A stretch of 64,000 nucleotides of DNA from the NCBI RefSeq assembly GCF_013761175.1, contig NZ_JACDUR010000010.1, forward strand, positions 124,001 through 188,000, read 5' to 3'. Below the pieces are notes generated by a model that saw only the letters and a program-made list of their open reading frames with translations, ran no database searches and had not been told where the DNA came from. This document shows, in pieces, positions 39,357-47,126 of the stretch. Position 1 is the first letter of the stretch. Each line of letters begins with the position of its first letter. The stretch comes from Nonomuraea soli. Lineage in GTDB: Bacteria > Actinomycetota > Actinomycetes > Streptosporangiales > Streptosporangiaceae. The translations under genes were made by a program, and so were the position numbers.

Positions 39357-39731
39357 ATGACGCCGTTCTCCGAGTTCGTCGCCGCCCGCGGCACCAGCCT
39401 GCTGCGGCTGGCGTACCTGTCGTGCGGGTCGGCGGACGACGCCGAGGACGTGCTGCGCATCGTGCCCACCGGGACGTTGCCCGACCACCCCGCGCCGCCC
39501 TCCTCCGGCGTGGAACTGCGGCAGATCCTCGTCGACGGGCTACGGCGGCTGCCCGCCCGCCAGCGAGCCGTCCTGGTGCTGCGCTACTGGGAGGACCTCA
39601 CCGAGACCCAGACCGCGGCCGTCATGGGCTGCTCCGTGGGAACGGTCAAGAGCCAGAGCTCCAAGGCGCTGGCCAGACTCCGTGTGCTGATCGGGGACGA
39701 ACTCGTCGAGGGAGTGACCGCCGATGCTTGA
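39357..39731 (+). CDS. SigE-family ECF sigma factor with region 2 largely deleted
   Basis: A 124-residue protein. Its N-terminus MTPFSEFVAARGTSLLRLAYLSCGSADDAEDVL is SigE-like, but it then jumps through a Pro-rich RIVPTGTLPDHPAPPSSG straight to an intact region 4 (LPARQRAVLVLRYWEDLTETQ, CSVGTVKSQSSKALARLR). About 45-50 residues covering regions 2.2-2.4, the core-binding and -10 recognition helices, are missing compared with the sigma factor at 37345. The reading frame and region 4 are well kept, so it is not an obvious wreck. It could be a dominant partner or decoy. Its stop overlaps the next gene by 8 bp. Confidence 0.8.
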   Translation: MTPFSEFVAARGTSLLRLAYLSCGSADDAEDVLRIVPTGTLPDHPAPPSSGVELRQILVDGLRRLPARQRAVLVLRYWEDLTETQTAAVMGCSVGTVKSQSSKALARLRVLIGDELVEGVTADA

Positions 39732-40875
39732 AACCCACCTGCGCGAGGCGATGGCGGAGCGGACGGCCCACCTGCAGGCCGCGCACGACCTGGCTGACCG
39801 TGTCGTACGGCTGTCGCGGCGTCGCCGTCGTGCCCGGCTCCAGGTCGCGGCGGTGGCCGCGGCGCTCGTGGCCCTGACCGGCTACCTCGTGATCGAGCCG
39901 CCCGCCGCCCCCCAGGCGGCCTCGCCCACCTCGATGGCCAGCCCGATCCCCGGCGTCGAGTTCGGTTTCCTGCCCGCGGGACTGGGGGCGCCGGTGCGCG
40001 AAGGCGACGTGGTGCGCTGGGGCGAGAGCGTGACGGTCACCGTCTACGAGAACCGTTCCGAGGCCCTCGACTACGCGGGGCTGCGGAAGCTGGAGCAGGT
40101 GTCCGACCCCGACCCTCTTCCCCTGCTGCACTCCGGGCACCTCGCGGTGGTCTCCCAGGACCGTAGCCAGGTCTTCTGGCAGCCCCACCCGACCAGGCTC
40201 GTCAAGGTGACCGCGCCCGCCGGCCAGGCGGAGAGGATCGCGGCCGGGATGCGCTTCACCAACCTGGGCGACTCGGCGGCCGACGTGATCAGGCTCGGCT
40301 ACGTGCCCAGAGGTCTCACCCTGTCGACGAAGCAGCCGCAGAAGGACACGCCGTGGCTGGCCTACCCCGCGTGGGAGGGCGGCCAGGGCCGCTGGTTGTG
40401 GCTGTCGTCGGCGCGCGGATCTCAGGTCGAGTCGCTCGACCCGGTGATCGCGCAGCTGGGGGGCGTCTACACCGGCCTGGAGCGGGTCGAGTGGCGGGGC
40501 AAGCAGGCGTATCTCGCCGACTTCGCGACATCCGGCTACCGGGGACGCGCCCTGCTGTGGCTGGAGGAGCCGGGCGTGGCGTTCGTCCTCGCCGCGGGCG
40601 GCGGGGCGGAGAAGGAGCTCGACCGCATCATGGCCGGCGTGCAGCGGATCGACCCGCACGGCGAGGACGTGGACGGTGTCGCCGTGCCCCGGGGGCGTCC
40701 GCAGGGGCCGGTGAAGCGCACGCTGCACGACAGGCGCACCAGCAGCACCAGGACTTGGACCGGCGGCACCACCGTCACCGTCCACCGCGGAAGCGGGCTG
40801 CCGGAACACGCCGGGAACGGCTGCACGCTGGAACGCCTCGGGCTGGCCGTCGTCGTGGAGACCTGCGGGAAGTGA
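39724..40875 (+). CDS. membrane-anchored anti-sigma-like protein with two YLPxGL-type modules
   Basis: A 383-residue protein. The basic cytoplasmic N-terminus (about 1-40, RLSRRRRRARL) is followed by a membrane helix (about 40-60) and two extracytoplasmic modules, starting VEFGFLPAGLG and VIRLGYVPRGLTL. They match the modules of the proteins at 37830 and 38739. It is coupled to the truncated sigma gene upstream, so it is its likely partner. A near-perfect terminator follows. Ligand and function are unknown. Confidence 0.72.
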   Translation: MLETHLREAMAERTAHLQAAHDLADRVVRLSRRRRRARLQVAAVAAALVALTGYLVIEPPAAPQAASPTSMASPIPGVEFGFLPAGLGAPVREGDVVRWGESVTVTVYENRSEALDYAGLRKLEQVSDPDPLPLLHSGHLAVVSQDRSQVFWQPHPTRLVKVTAPAGQAERIAAGMRFTNLGDSAADVIRLGYVPRGLTLSTKQPQKDTPWLAYPAWEGGQGRWLWLSSARGSQVESLDPVIAQLGGVYTGLERVEWRGKQAYLADFATSGYRGRALLWLEEPGVAFVLAAGGGAEKELDRIMAGVQRIDPHGEDVDGVAVPRGRPQGPVKRTLHDRRTSSTRTWTGGTTVTVHRGSGLPEHAGNGCTLERLGLAVVVETCGK

Positions 40876-40910
40876 CCGGCGGGACCCCGGGCGTCCGGGG
40901 TCCCGCCGGT
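40875..40910. terminator. bidirectional hairpin terminator, 16-bp perfect stem
   Basis: ACCGGCGGGACCCCGG pairs perfectly with 40895-40910 around the loop GCGT (40891-40894). It separates the converging sensor gene and aminotransferase gene; no T-tract follows. Confidence 0.92.
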
Positions 40911-40915
40911 GTCGT

Positions 40916-42118
40916 CTAGCGGGCCTCTGACAGCAGCTTGGCCAGGCGGCTGACGCCCTCGACCAGGTCGTCGTCGCCCAGGGCGTAGGACAGGCGGAAG
41001 TAGCCGGGGGTGCCGAAGGCCTCGCCGGGGACGACCGCGACCTCCGCCTCCTCCAGGACCAGCTCGGCCAGCTCGGCGGAGGTCTGCGGCCGCTTGCCGC
41101 GGATCTCCTTGCCGAGCAGCTCCTTGACCGACGGGTAGACGTAGAACGCGCCCTCGGGTTCGGGGCAGAGCACGCCGGGGATCTCGTTGAGCATCCGGAC
41201 CATCGTCTTGCGGCGCCGGTCGAAGGCGGTCTTCATCTCGTCGACGGCCGACAGGTCGCCCCGCACGGCGGCCAGGGCGGCCATCTGGGCGACGTTGGAG
41301 ACGTTGGAGGTGGCGTGCGACTGCAGGTTGGTCGCCGCCTTGACCACGTCCTTCGGGCCGATGAGCCAGCCCACCCGCCATCCGGTCATGGCGTAGGTCT
41401 TGGCCACGCCGTTGAGGATGACCCAGTGGTCGGCGGGCAGGTAGTGGACGATGCTGGTGAACTCGGCGCCGCCGTACACCAGGTGCTCGTAGATCTCGTC
41501 GGTCACGACCCACAGGCCGTGCTCGCCCGCCCAGCGGCCGATGGCCTCGACCTGCTCGCGGCTGTAGACGGCGCCGGTCGGGTTCGAGGGGGAGACGAAC
41601 AGCAGGACCTTGGTGCGCTCGGTGCGCGCCGCCTCCAGCTGCTCGACGCTCGCCAGGTAGCCGGTGGACTCGTCAGTGACCACGTCGACCTGCACGCCGC
41701 CCGCGAGCTTGATCGCCTCGGGGTAGGTCGTCCAGTACGGCGCGACCACCAGGACCTCGTCGCCCGGGTCGAGCAGCGTCGCGAAGGCCTGGTAGACGGC
41801 CTGCTTGCCGCCGTTGGTGATGAGCACCTGGTCGGCCGACACCTGCACGCCCGAGTCGCGCAGCGTCTTGTCGGCGACCGCCTGCTTGAGCTCCGGCAGG
41901 CCGCCCGCGGGGGTGTACTTGTGGAACTTCGGCGTCTTCGCCGCCTCGACGGCGGCCTCGACGATGTAGCCGGGCGTGGGGAAGTCGGGCTCGCCGGCGC
42001 CGAAGCCGATCACCGGGCGCCCGGCGGCCTTCATGGCCTTCGCCTTGGCGTCCACGGCCAGGGTCGCGGACTCGGCGATGGCGGAGATTCGTGCGGAGAT
42101 ACGAGGTCGGGTGGACAT
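40916..42118 (-). CDS. aspC: aspartate aminotransferase-type PLP enzyme
   Basis: A 400-residue class I aminotransferase exchanging amino groups between aspartate and 2-oxoglutarate. Motifs are IGFGAGEPDFPTP, TNGGKQAVYQA, SPSNPTGAVYS (PLP-ring Asn), the Schiff-base lysine in GVAKTYAMTGWRVGW and the substrate Arg in GYFRLSYALGD. A gene of this type precedes secE in other actinomycetes too. ATG 42118 and 42127 are both possible; neither has an ideal ribosome site. Confidence 0.9.
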   Translation of the reverse strand: MSTRPRISARISAIAESATLAVDAKAKAMKAAGRPVIGFGAGEPDFPTPGYIVEAAVEAAKTPKFHKYTPAGGLPELKQAVADKTLRDSGVQVSADQVLITNGGKQAVYQAFATLLDPGDEVLVVAPYWTTYPEAIKLAGGVQVDVVTDESTGYLASVEQLEAARTERTKVLLFVSPSNPTGAVYSREQVEAIGRWAGEHGLWVVTDEIYEHLVYGGAEFTSIVHYLPADHWVILNGVAKTYAMTGWRVGWLIGPKDVVKAATNLQSHATSNVSNVAQMAALAAVRGDLSAVDEMKTAFDRRRKTMVRMLNEIPGVLCPEPEGAFYVYPSVKELLGKEIRGKRPQTSAELAELVLEEAEVAVVPGEAFGTPGYFRLSYALGDDDLVEGVSRLAKLLSEAR

Positions 42119-42277
42119 GTCTCCCATGCTTTCATAGGGCCGTGAGCTGGGCGATCGGGTTCCGGTTCGACGTACGGGTCAATGTCCCGATACACTCTGG
42201 CCTGGCCGAGCTACCGCATGTCGAAGTGCGGATAGGTACGGGCAGCGACGACAACCAGGTAGTCTGGTTGACGACAT

Positions 42278-42350
42278 AGGGCAATGGCGCAATTGGTAGC
42301 GCTCCGGTCTCCAAAACCGGCGGTTGGGGGTTCGAGTCCCTCTTGCCCTG
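42278..42350 (+). tRNA. trnW: tRNA-Trp (CCA)
   Basis: A full cloverleaf of 73 nt. The acceptor stem AGGGCAA (42278-42284) pairs with TTGCCCT (42343-42349). The anticodon stem is CCGGT/ACCGG with loop CTCCAAA and anticodon CCA (42311-42313). The T-loop is GTTCGAGTC. The 3' CCA is not encoded. It stands immediately before secE, as in other actinomycetes. Confidence 0.96.
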
Positions 42351-42427
42351 CGAGTTGCGGTCCGCGCACCAAGGCGTGAAAGCGCGCCGCGATGTGCTGG
42401 ACCCGACGACAGATTCAGGTGAGGACT

Positions 42428-42667
42428 GTGGCGATCGACACCCGCGCCGAGAGCGCAGACAAGCCGAGCGGTGAGAAGAAGTCCAGGACCACTCCCGCGC
42501 TGTTTTACCGGCAGGTCGTCAACGAGCTTCGTAAGGTCATCTGGCCGACACGCAAAGACCTCATCACCTACACCACGGTCGTTCTGATATTCGTTCTGAT
42601 CGTGGTCGGGATCGTGTACGCCCTCGACTGGGCCCTCGGCGAGCTCGTCCTTCGGGTCTTCAGCTAG
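42428..42667 (+). CDS. secE: preprotein translocase subunit SecE
   Basis: A 79-residue single-helix translocon subunit. The amphipathic cytoplasmic helix FYRQVVNELRKVIWPTRKDL is followed by one membrane helix (about 45-68), the minimal SecE form. It stabilises SecY. The GTG start at 42428 follows AGGTGAGGA; a GTG at 42419 has no ribosome site. It forms an operon with nusG. Confidence 0.94.
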   Translation: MAIDTRAESADKPSGEKKSRTTPALFYRQVVNELRKVIWPTRKDLITYTTVVLIFVLIVVGIVYALDWALGELVLRVFS

Positions 42668-42727
42668 GCGTGAAGTGGGCATCCTCTTCGGATGCCCGTT
42701 CAATTCGACGGAAGAGGAAGAGCCACC

Positions 42728-43513
42728 GTGTCCGAGTCTTCAGTGCCCGCCGACGAGTCCCGCGACCAGTTCGGGGACACGTGGGAGTCGGAGCCGGAAG
42801 AGGCTGCCGAGGACGACTTCGAAGACGACGAGGCCGCTGAGGAGGCCGACGTCGAGGAAGTCGACGCGGACGAAGACGGTGACGACGACGCCGAGGACGA
42901 CGACGAGGCCGAGGCCGCGTACGTCGACCCGGTCGAGGAGTTCAAGCAGTCGCTGCGTGGCCAGCTCGGCGACTGGTACGTCATCCACTCCTACGCCGGC
43001 TACGAGAACCGTGTGAAGTCCAACATCGAGACCCGCACCGTCTCCCTCAACATGGAGGACTACATCTTCCAGACCGAGGTGCCGACGCAGACCCGCGACG
43101 AGTTCAAGAGCGGGAAGAAGGTCCCGGTCCGCGAGCGTGTGCTGCCCGGCTACGTCCTGGTGCGCATGGAGCTGACCGACGAGTCCTGGGCCGCCGTGCG
43201 TAACACGCCCGGTGTGACCGGCTTCGTCGGCCTGTCCAACAAGCCCAGCCCGCTCAGCCTCGACGACGTCGCCAAGCTGCTGGCTCCCGAGCCCAGCGAG
43301 GAGGTCAAGCAGGCCAAGACCAAGGCCGCCGCGGGACCTTCCGTGGAGTTCGAGATCGGCGAGTCGGTCACCGTCATGGACGGCCCGTTCGCCACCCTGC
43401 CGGCGACCGTCAACGAGATCAGCCCCGAGTCGCAGAAGCTCAAGGTGCTGGTTTCGATCTTCGGTCGGGAGACCCCGGTCGAGCTTTCGTTTAACCAGGT
43501 CTCCAAGATCTGA
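42728..43513 (+). CDS. nusG: transcription termination/antitermination protein NusG
   Basis: A 261-residue NusG. About 80 residues of Asp/Glu-rich extension precede the NGN domain (DWYVIHSYAGYENRVKSN through FVGLSNKP), and a KOW domain follows near 205-261 (GESVTVMDGPFATLPATVNE). The protein links RNA polymerase with Rho or ribosomal S10. The GTG start at 42728 has a GAGGAAGAG ribosome site. The acidic extension is common in actinomycetes but unusually rich here (runs of Asp/Glu from residue 22 to 64). Confidence 0.95.
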   Translation: MSESSVPADESRDQFGDTWESEPEEAAEDDFEDDEAAEEADVEEVDADEDGDDDAEDDDEAEAAYVDPVEEFKQSLRGQLGDWYVIHSYAGYENRVKSNIETRTVSLNMEDYIFQTEVPTQTRDEFKSGKKVPVRERVLPGYVLVRMELTDESWAAVRNTPGVTGFVGLSNKPSPLSLDDVAKLLAPEPSEEVKQAKTKAAAGPSVEFEIGESVTVMDGPFATLPATVNEISPESQKLKVLVSIFGRETPVELSFNQVSKI

Positions 43514-43531
43514 CATACACTGAGTCGTTCG

Positions 43532-43564
43532 GGTCCCCGTCCCATCGCGATAGGGCGGGGTTCC
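43532..43564 (+). promoter_or_regulatory. leader hairpin upstream of rplK
   Basis: CCCCG(T)CCC (43535-43543) can pair with GGGCGGGG (43553-43560), with one bulged base, in the 87-bp nusG-rplK gap. It may be an attenuator or the L1 mRNA-binding element; L1 autoregulation of the rplKA message is known in other bacteria. Confidence 0.45.
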
Positions 43565-43600
43565 GGCGTGTTAACACCCAATCAGGACCCGGAGTAGGAC

Positions 43601-44032
43601 ATGCCTCCGAAGAAGAAAATCGCCGCGCTCGTCAAGGTCCAGCTCCCCGCTGGCCAGGCGACCCCGGCCCCGCCCGTCGGTACCGCCCTCGGTCCGCACG
43701 GCGTCAACATCATGGACTTCGTCAAGCAGTACAACGCTGCGACGGAGGCTCAGCGGGGCAACATCATCCCCGTCGAGATCACCATCTTCGAAGACCGTAG
43801 CTTCACCTTCGTCACCAAGACGCCGCCGGCGCCGCGCCTGATCCTCAAGGCTCTCGGCATCGACAAGGGCAGTGCGGTCCCGCACAAGGACAAGGTCGGC
43901 AAGCTCAGCCGCGAGCAGCTGCGCGCCATCGCCGAGCAGAAGATGCCCGACCTCAACGCCAACGACATCGAGGCCGCCGAGAAGATCATCGCCGGCACCG
44001 CCCGGTCGATGGGCGTCACGGTCGCCGAGTAA
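43601..44032 (+). CDS. rplK: 50S ribosomal protein L11
   Basis: 143 residues, the normal length. The N-terminal domain is KVQLPAGQATPAPPVGTALG, with the proline-rich thiostrepton-contact segment. The C-terminal rRNA-binding domain ends IIAGTARSMGVTV. GGAG precedes ATG 43601. It forms the base of the GTPase stalk and is translated with rplA. Confidence 0.98.
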   Translation: MPPKKKIAALVKVQLPAGQATPAPPVGTALGPHGVNIMDFVKQYNAATEAQRGNIIPVEITIFEDRSFTFVTKTPPAPRLILKALGIDKGSAVPHKDKVGKLSREQLRAIAEQKMPDLNANDIEAAEKIIAGTARSMGVTVAE

Positions 44033-44096
44033 CACCCTTTCCGAACGTCGTGGGAGGGCCCTTCACACGGCCCGCCGAACCACAAGGAGTCAAGAA

Positions 44097-44816
44097 GTGA
44101 AGCGCAGCAAGGCGCACAAGGACGCAGCGGCGAAGATCGACCGCGCGAAGCTCTACTCTCCGGTCGAGGCCGCGAAGCTGGCCAAGGAGACGACCACCAC
44201 CAAGTTCGACGCCACCGTGGAAGTCGCCTTCCGCCTCGGTGTCGACCCTCGCAAGGCGGACCAGATCGTGCGTGGCACGGTCAACCTTCCGCACGGCACC
44301 GGTAAGACCGCCCGGGTCCTGGTCTTCGCGACCGGTGACCGTGCCGAGGCCGCCCGCGAGGCGGGCGCCGACATCGTCGGCGCCGACGAGCTGATCGACG
44401 AGATCGCCAAGGGCAACCGCCTCAACGAGTTCGACGCCGTCGTGGCCACTCCCGACCTCATGGGCAAGGTCGGCCGCCTGGGCCGCGTGCTCGGCCCGCG
44501 TGGTCTCATGCCGAACCCGAAGACCGGCACGGTGACCCCCGACGTCGCCAAGGCCGTGACCGAGATCAAGGGCGGAAAGATCGAGTTCCGCACCGACCGT
44601 CAGGCGAACCTGCACTTCATCATCGGCAAGACGTCGTTCGACGACCGTCAGCTCATCGAGAACTACGCTGCCGCTCTCGACGAGGTGCTGCGTCTCAAGC
44701 CGTCGGCCGCGAAGGGCCGTTACCTGAAGAAGGTCACCTTCTCGACCACCATGGGCCCCGGCGTGCCGGTCGACCCGAACCTCACGCGCGGCCTCACCGC
44801 CGAGCTCGAGGCCTGA
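44097..44816 (+). CDS. rplA: 50S ribosomal protein L1
   Basis: 239 residues. It has the L1 signature LGRVLGPRGLMPNPKTGTV, the opening KRSKAHKDAAAKID and the ending TMGPGVPVDPN. It binds 23S rRNA at the L1 stalk and probably its own message. The GTG start at 44097 follows AAGGAG. A strong terminator follows. Confidence 0.98.
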   Translation: MKRSKAHKDAAAKIDRAKLYSPVEAAKLAKETTTTKFDATVEVAFRLGVDPRKADQIVRGTVNLPHGTGKTARVLVFATGDRAEAAREAGADIVGADELIDEIAKGNRLNEFDAVVATPDLMGKVGRLGRVLGPRGLMPNPKTGTVTPDVAKAVTEIKGGKIEFRTDRQANLHFIIGKTSFDDRQLIENYAAALDEVLRLKPSAAKGRYLKKVTFSTTMGPGVPVDPNLTRGLTAELEA

Positions 44817-44832
44817 GCTTCCTGAGCTCTCC

Positions 44833-44869
44833 GAAGCGCCCGCTCCGACTCGTTCGGGGCGGGCGCTTC
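44833..44869 (+). terminator. terminator of the rplK-rplA unit
   Basis: GAAGCGCCCGC (44833-44843) pairs perfectly with GCGGGCGCTTC (44859-44869), with a further CCGA/TCGG inner pairing. It separates rplA from the lipoprotein gene. Confidence 0.88.
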
Positions 44870-45001
44870 GTCGTGCATCGCCTGTGCCCCCTGAGTTTTC
44901 CCTGATTTCCACGCAAGATCATGTGCGGATTCCCCGCACGTTTCCCGGAGATCTGGCTGGGAAGTCGGGTGGGCGTGAATCGACGACGTAAGGTCGAAAG
45001 C

Positions 45002-45844
45002 ATGCTGAAGAAGACGATCGCGGCCGCGGCGGTCTCCGCGGGCGCGCTGTTCACAGTCGCCGCTTGTGGCACGGTCGCACAGCCCATCCAGGCGAACCTG
45101 GCGGCCAACGAAGTGCTCCTCCAGGCCGCGCAGAAGACGCAGCAGGTGACGAGCTACTCCGTCGACCTGGTGGCCGATGTGACCCACCCGCAGCAGGGCG
45201 CGGGCAAGGTGCAGGGCCAGATGAAGTACCAGAGCCAGCCCGAGCTGGCCGTGGACCTGACGCTCGACACCGTCGACTTCGGCGGGCAGAGCCTGCCGGG
45301 CGGCGCCCGGGCGATCCTTCGCGGTGACACCGCCTACTTCAAGGTCGACGCCCTCAACCAGATGCTGGGCGCGTCCAAGCCGTGGGTGCAGGTGAAGCTG
45401 ACCGAGATGGGTCCGGCGGCCGAGGTGCAGAAGTACCTCGACCAGGTGCGCCAGTTCGACCTGGCGACCGTGACGGCCATGGTGACCGCCTCGCAGGACG
45501 TCAAGCAGGCCGGCACCGAGTCGGTGAACGGGGTCGACACGACCCGTTACAGCGGCACCTTCCCGGTCGAGCTGGCCCTCCAGCAGTTGCCCGCCGAGCA
45601 GCAGGAGCGTGCTCGCCAGAACCTGGCCCAGCTGAAGGACGTCAAGTTCGACATCTGGGTCGGCTCCGACGGCCTGCCCCGCAAGCTGACGCTCAACGGC
45701 TCCCACGAGGGTGCGACGCTGAACGCGAACCTGTTCTTCAAGGGCTTCAACGAGAAGGTGTCGATCGAGGCGCCGCCCGCCGACCAGACGGGTCCGCTGC
45801 CCACCAACCCGCCCGTGCAGCCGTCGGCATCCCCGACCAGCTAG
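45002..45844 (+). CDS. LppX/LprAFG-like lipoprotein
   Basis: A 280-residue lipoprotein: signal peptide with lipobox TVAAC (Cys22), then a single domain. The repeated pattern (VTSYSVDLVADV, GQMKYQSQPELAVDL, YSGTFPVELALQQL, FDIWVGSDGLPRKLTL) resembles the mycobacterial LppX/LprG family, half-barrels that carry lipids across the cell envelope. A Pro/Ser/Thr tail ends it. It lies between rplA and rplJ, a position also held by such a gene in other actinomycetes. Together with the Mce operon it may take part in lipid traffic; this is inference. Confidence 0.82.
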   Translation: MLKKTIAAAAVSAGALFTVAACGTVAQPIQANLAANEVLLQAAQKTQQVTSYSVDLVADVTHPQQGAGKVQGQMKYQSQPELAVDLTLDTVDFGGQSLPGGARAILRGDTAYFKVDALNQMLGASKPWVQVKLTEMGPAAEVQKYLDQVRQFDLATVTAMVTASQDVKQAGTESVNGVDTTRYSGTFPVELALQQLPAEQQERARQNLAQLKDVKFDIWVGSDGLPRKLTLNGSHEGATLNANLFFKGFNEKVSIEAPPADQTGPLPTNPPVQPSASPTS

Positions 45845-45879
45845 GGCTTCGTCACCATCGCGCGGGCCGATTTGGCATC

Positions 45880-46037
45880 TTGACAGAAGTACGCGTACTC
45901 TGGCTGATGCCAAAGACCGCCGGTCGTCATGTTTGCATGACCTAAGGATCCACTTCATGTGGATGGCCCGCGCAGGTGATGTGAGTTCATCGGCTTTGCC
46001 ATGAAGTCCCGTTGCGCCTGCGCACGGGGCTTTCTTC
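45880..46037 (+). promoter_or_regulatory. rplJ leader with promoter -35 and attenuator-like hairpin
   Basis: The 230-bp gap before rplJ has a consensus -35 TTGACA (45880-45885; the -10 is poor, GCTGAT at 45903-45908). Near its end, a hairpin at 46003-46033 (AAGTCCCG..GCGC / GCGC..CGGGGCTT) is followed by TCTTC. This looks like an intrinsic terminator inside the leader. In many bacteria the L10 leader is bound by L10-L7/L12 for autoregulation. Confidence 0.6.
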
Positions 46038-46074
46038 ATGTCTGGGGGCTGGCGGCACATCTGGAAGGAGGCCC

Positions 46075-46599
46075 ATGGCGAGGGCAGATAAGGCGACGGC
46101 CGTTGCCGAGCTCAAGAATGAGTTCGAGAGCAGCAGCGCCGCCGTTCTGACCGAGTACCGCGGTCTCACCGTCGCGCAGCTCAAGCAGCTGCGTATCGCG
46201 CTCGGTGGGAACGCGCAGTTCGCCGTGGCGAAGAACACTCTGACCAAGATCGCCGCCGAGCAGGCCGGCGTGACGGGTCTGGGCGAGCTCCTGACCGGCC
46301 CGACCGCCGTCGCCTTCGTGAAGGGTGACGTCGTCGAGGCCGCCAAGGGCCTGCGTGACTTCGCCAAGGCCAATCCCCTTCTGGTGATCAAGGGCGGCTT
46401 CATGGAGGGCAAGACCCTCGATGCCGCAGAGGTCACCAGGCTCGCTGACCTCGAGTCCCGCGAGGTTCTCCTCGCGAAGCTGGCCGGTGCGATGAAGGCC
46501 AAGCAGTCCGCTGCTGCCGCCGTGTTCGCCGCGCTGCCCACGCAGATGGCGCAGCTGGCCGAGGCTCTGCGCGCCAAGCGCGACGAGTCGGGCGAGTAA
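46075..46599 (+). CDS. rplJ: 50S ribosomal protein L10
   Basis: 174 residues. The rRNA-binding N-terminal domain is AVLTEYRGLTVAQLKQLRIAL and AKNTLTKIAAEQAG. The C-terminal helix, carrying the L7/L12 dimers, is rich in Ala and Lys. GGAAGGAGG precedes ATG 46075. It forms an operon with rplL. Confidence 0.98.
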   Translation: MARADKATAVAELKNEFESSSAAVLTEYRGLTVAQLKQLRIALGGNAQFAVAKNTLTKIAAEQAGVTGLGELLTGPTAVAFVKGDVVEAAKGLRDFAKANPLLVIKGGFMEGKTLDAAEVTRLADLESREVLLAKLAGAMKAKQSAAAAVFAALPTQMAQLAEALRAKRDESGE

Positions 46600-46653
46600 C
46601 CAGCCCGGGGATTGTCACCCACTTTTAGTTAGATCCATACGGAGGAAACAATC

Positions 46654-47046
46654 ATGGCGAAGCTCAGCACCGACGAGCTGCTTGAGTCGTTCAAGGAGAT
46701 GACCCTTCTCGAGCTCTCCGAGTTCGTGAAGCTCTTCGAGGAGACCTTCGACGTCAAGGCCGCCGCCCCGGTCGCCGTCGCCGCTGCTGCCGCTCCGGCC
46801 GCCGGTGGCGCCGCTGAGGAGGCCGCGGAGCAGGACGAGTTCGACGTCATCCTCGAGGCTGCCGGCGACAAGAAGATCCAGGTCATCAAGGAGATCCGCG
46901 CGCTGACCTCCCTCGGCCTGAAGGAGGCCAAGGACCTGGTCGACGGCGCTCCGAAGCCGGTCTTCGACGGCAAGGTCAACAAGGAGCAGGCGGAGAAGGC
47001 CAAGGCTGCCCTCGAGGGCGCCGGCGCGACCGTCACCGTGAAGTAA
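46654..47046 (+). CDS. rplL: 50S ribosomal protein L7/L12
   Basis: 130 residues: N-terminal dimerisation helices (LSTDELLESFKEMTLLELSE), an Ala-rich hinge (about 37-62) and the C-terminal factor-binding domain (GDKKIQVIKEIR, LGLKEAKDLVDGAPK). It recruits translational GTPases. A T-tailed hairpin follows, so rpoB is not simply read through from here. Confidence 0.98.
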   Translation: MAKLSTDELLESFKEMTLLELSEFVKLFEETFDVKAAAPVAVAAAAAPAAGGAAEEAAEQDEFDVILEAAGDKKIQVIKEIRALTSLGLKEAKDLVDGAPKPVFDGKVNKEQAEKAKAALEGAGATVTVK

Positions 47047-47063
47047 CTTTCACGCTTCTCGAG

Positions 47064-47104
47064 AGGGGCGGCCACACCCAGGTGCCGGGTGTGCCGCCCC
47101 TTTC
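47064..47104 (+). terminator. terminator after rplL
   Basis: AGGGGCGGC..ACACCC pairs with GGGTGTGCCGCCCCT (one bulged C), loop about 7 bases, followed by a short T-run at 47101-47103. It closes the rplJ-rplL unit before the GNAT gene. Confidence 0.9.
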
Positions 47105-47126
47105 GCATGTCCGTAGTCTGCCGGTC

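Noticed and set aside
42091..42279. A 62-codon open frame before tRNA-Trp
   Set aside because: No ribosome site, runs up to the tRNA and overlaps the aminotransferase start region; better read as promoter sequence.
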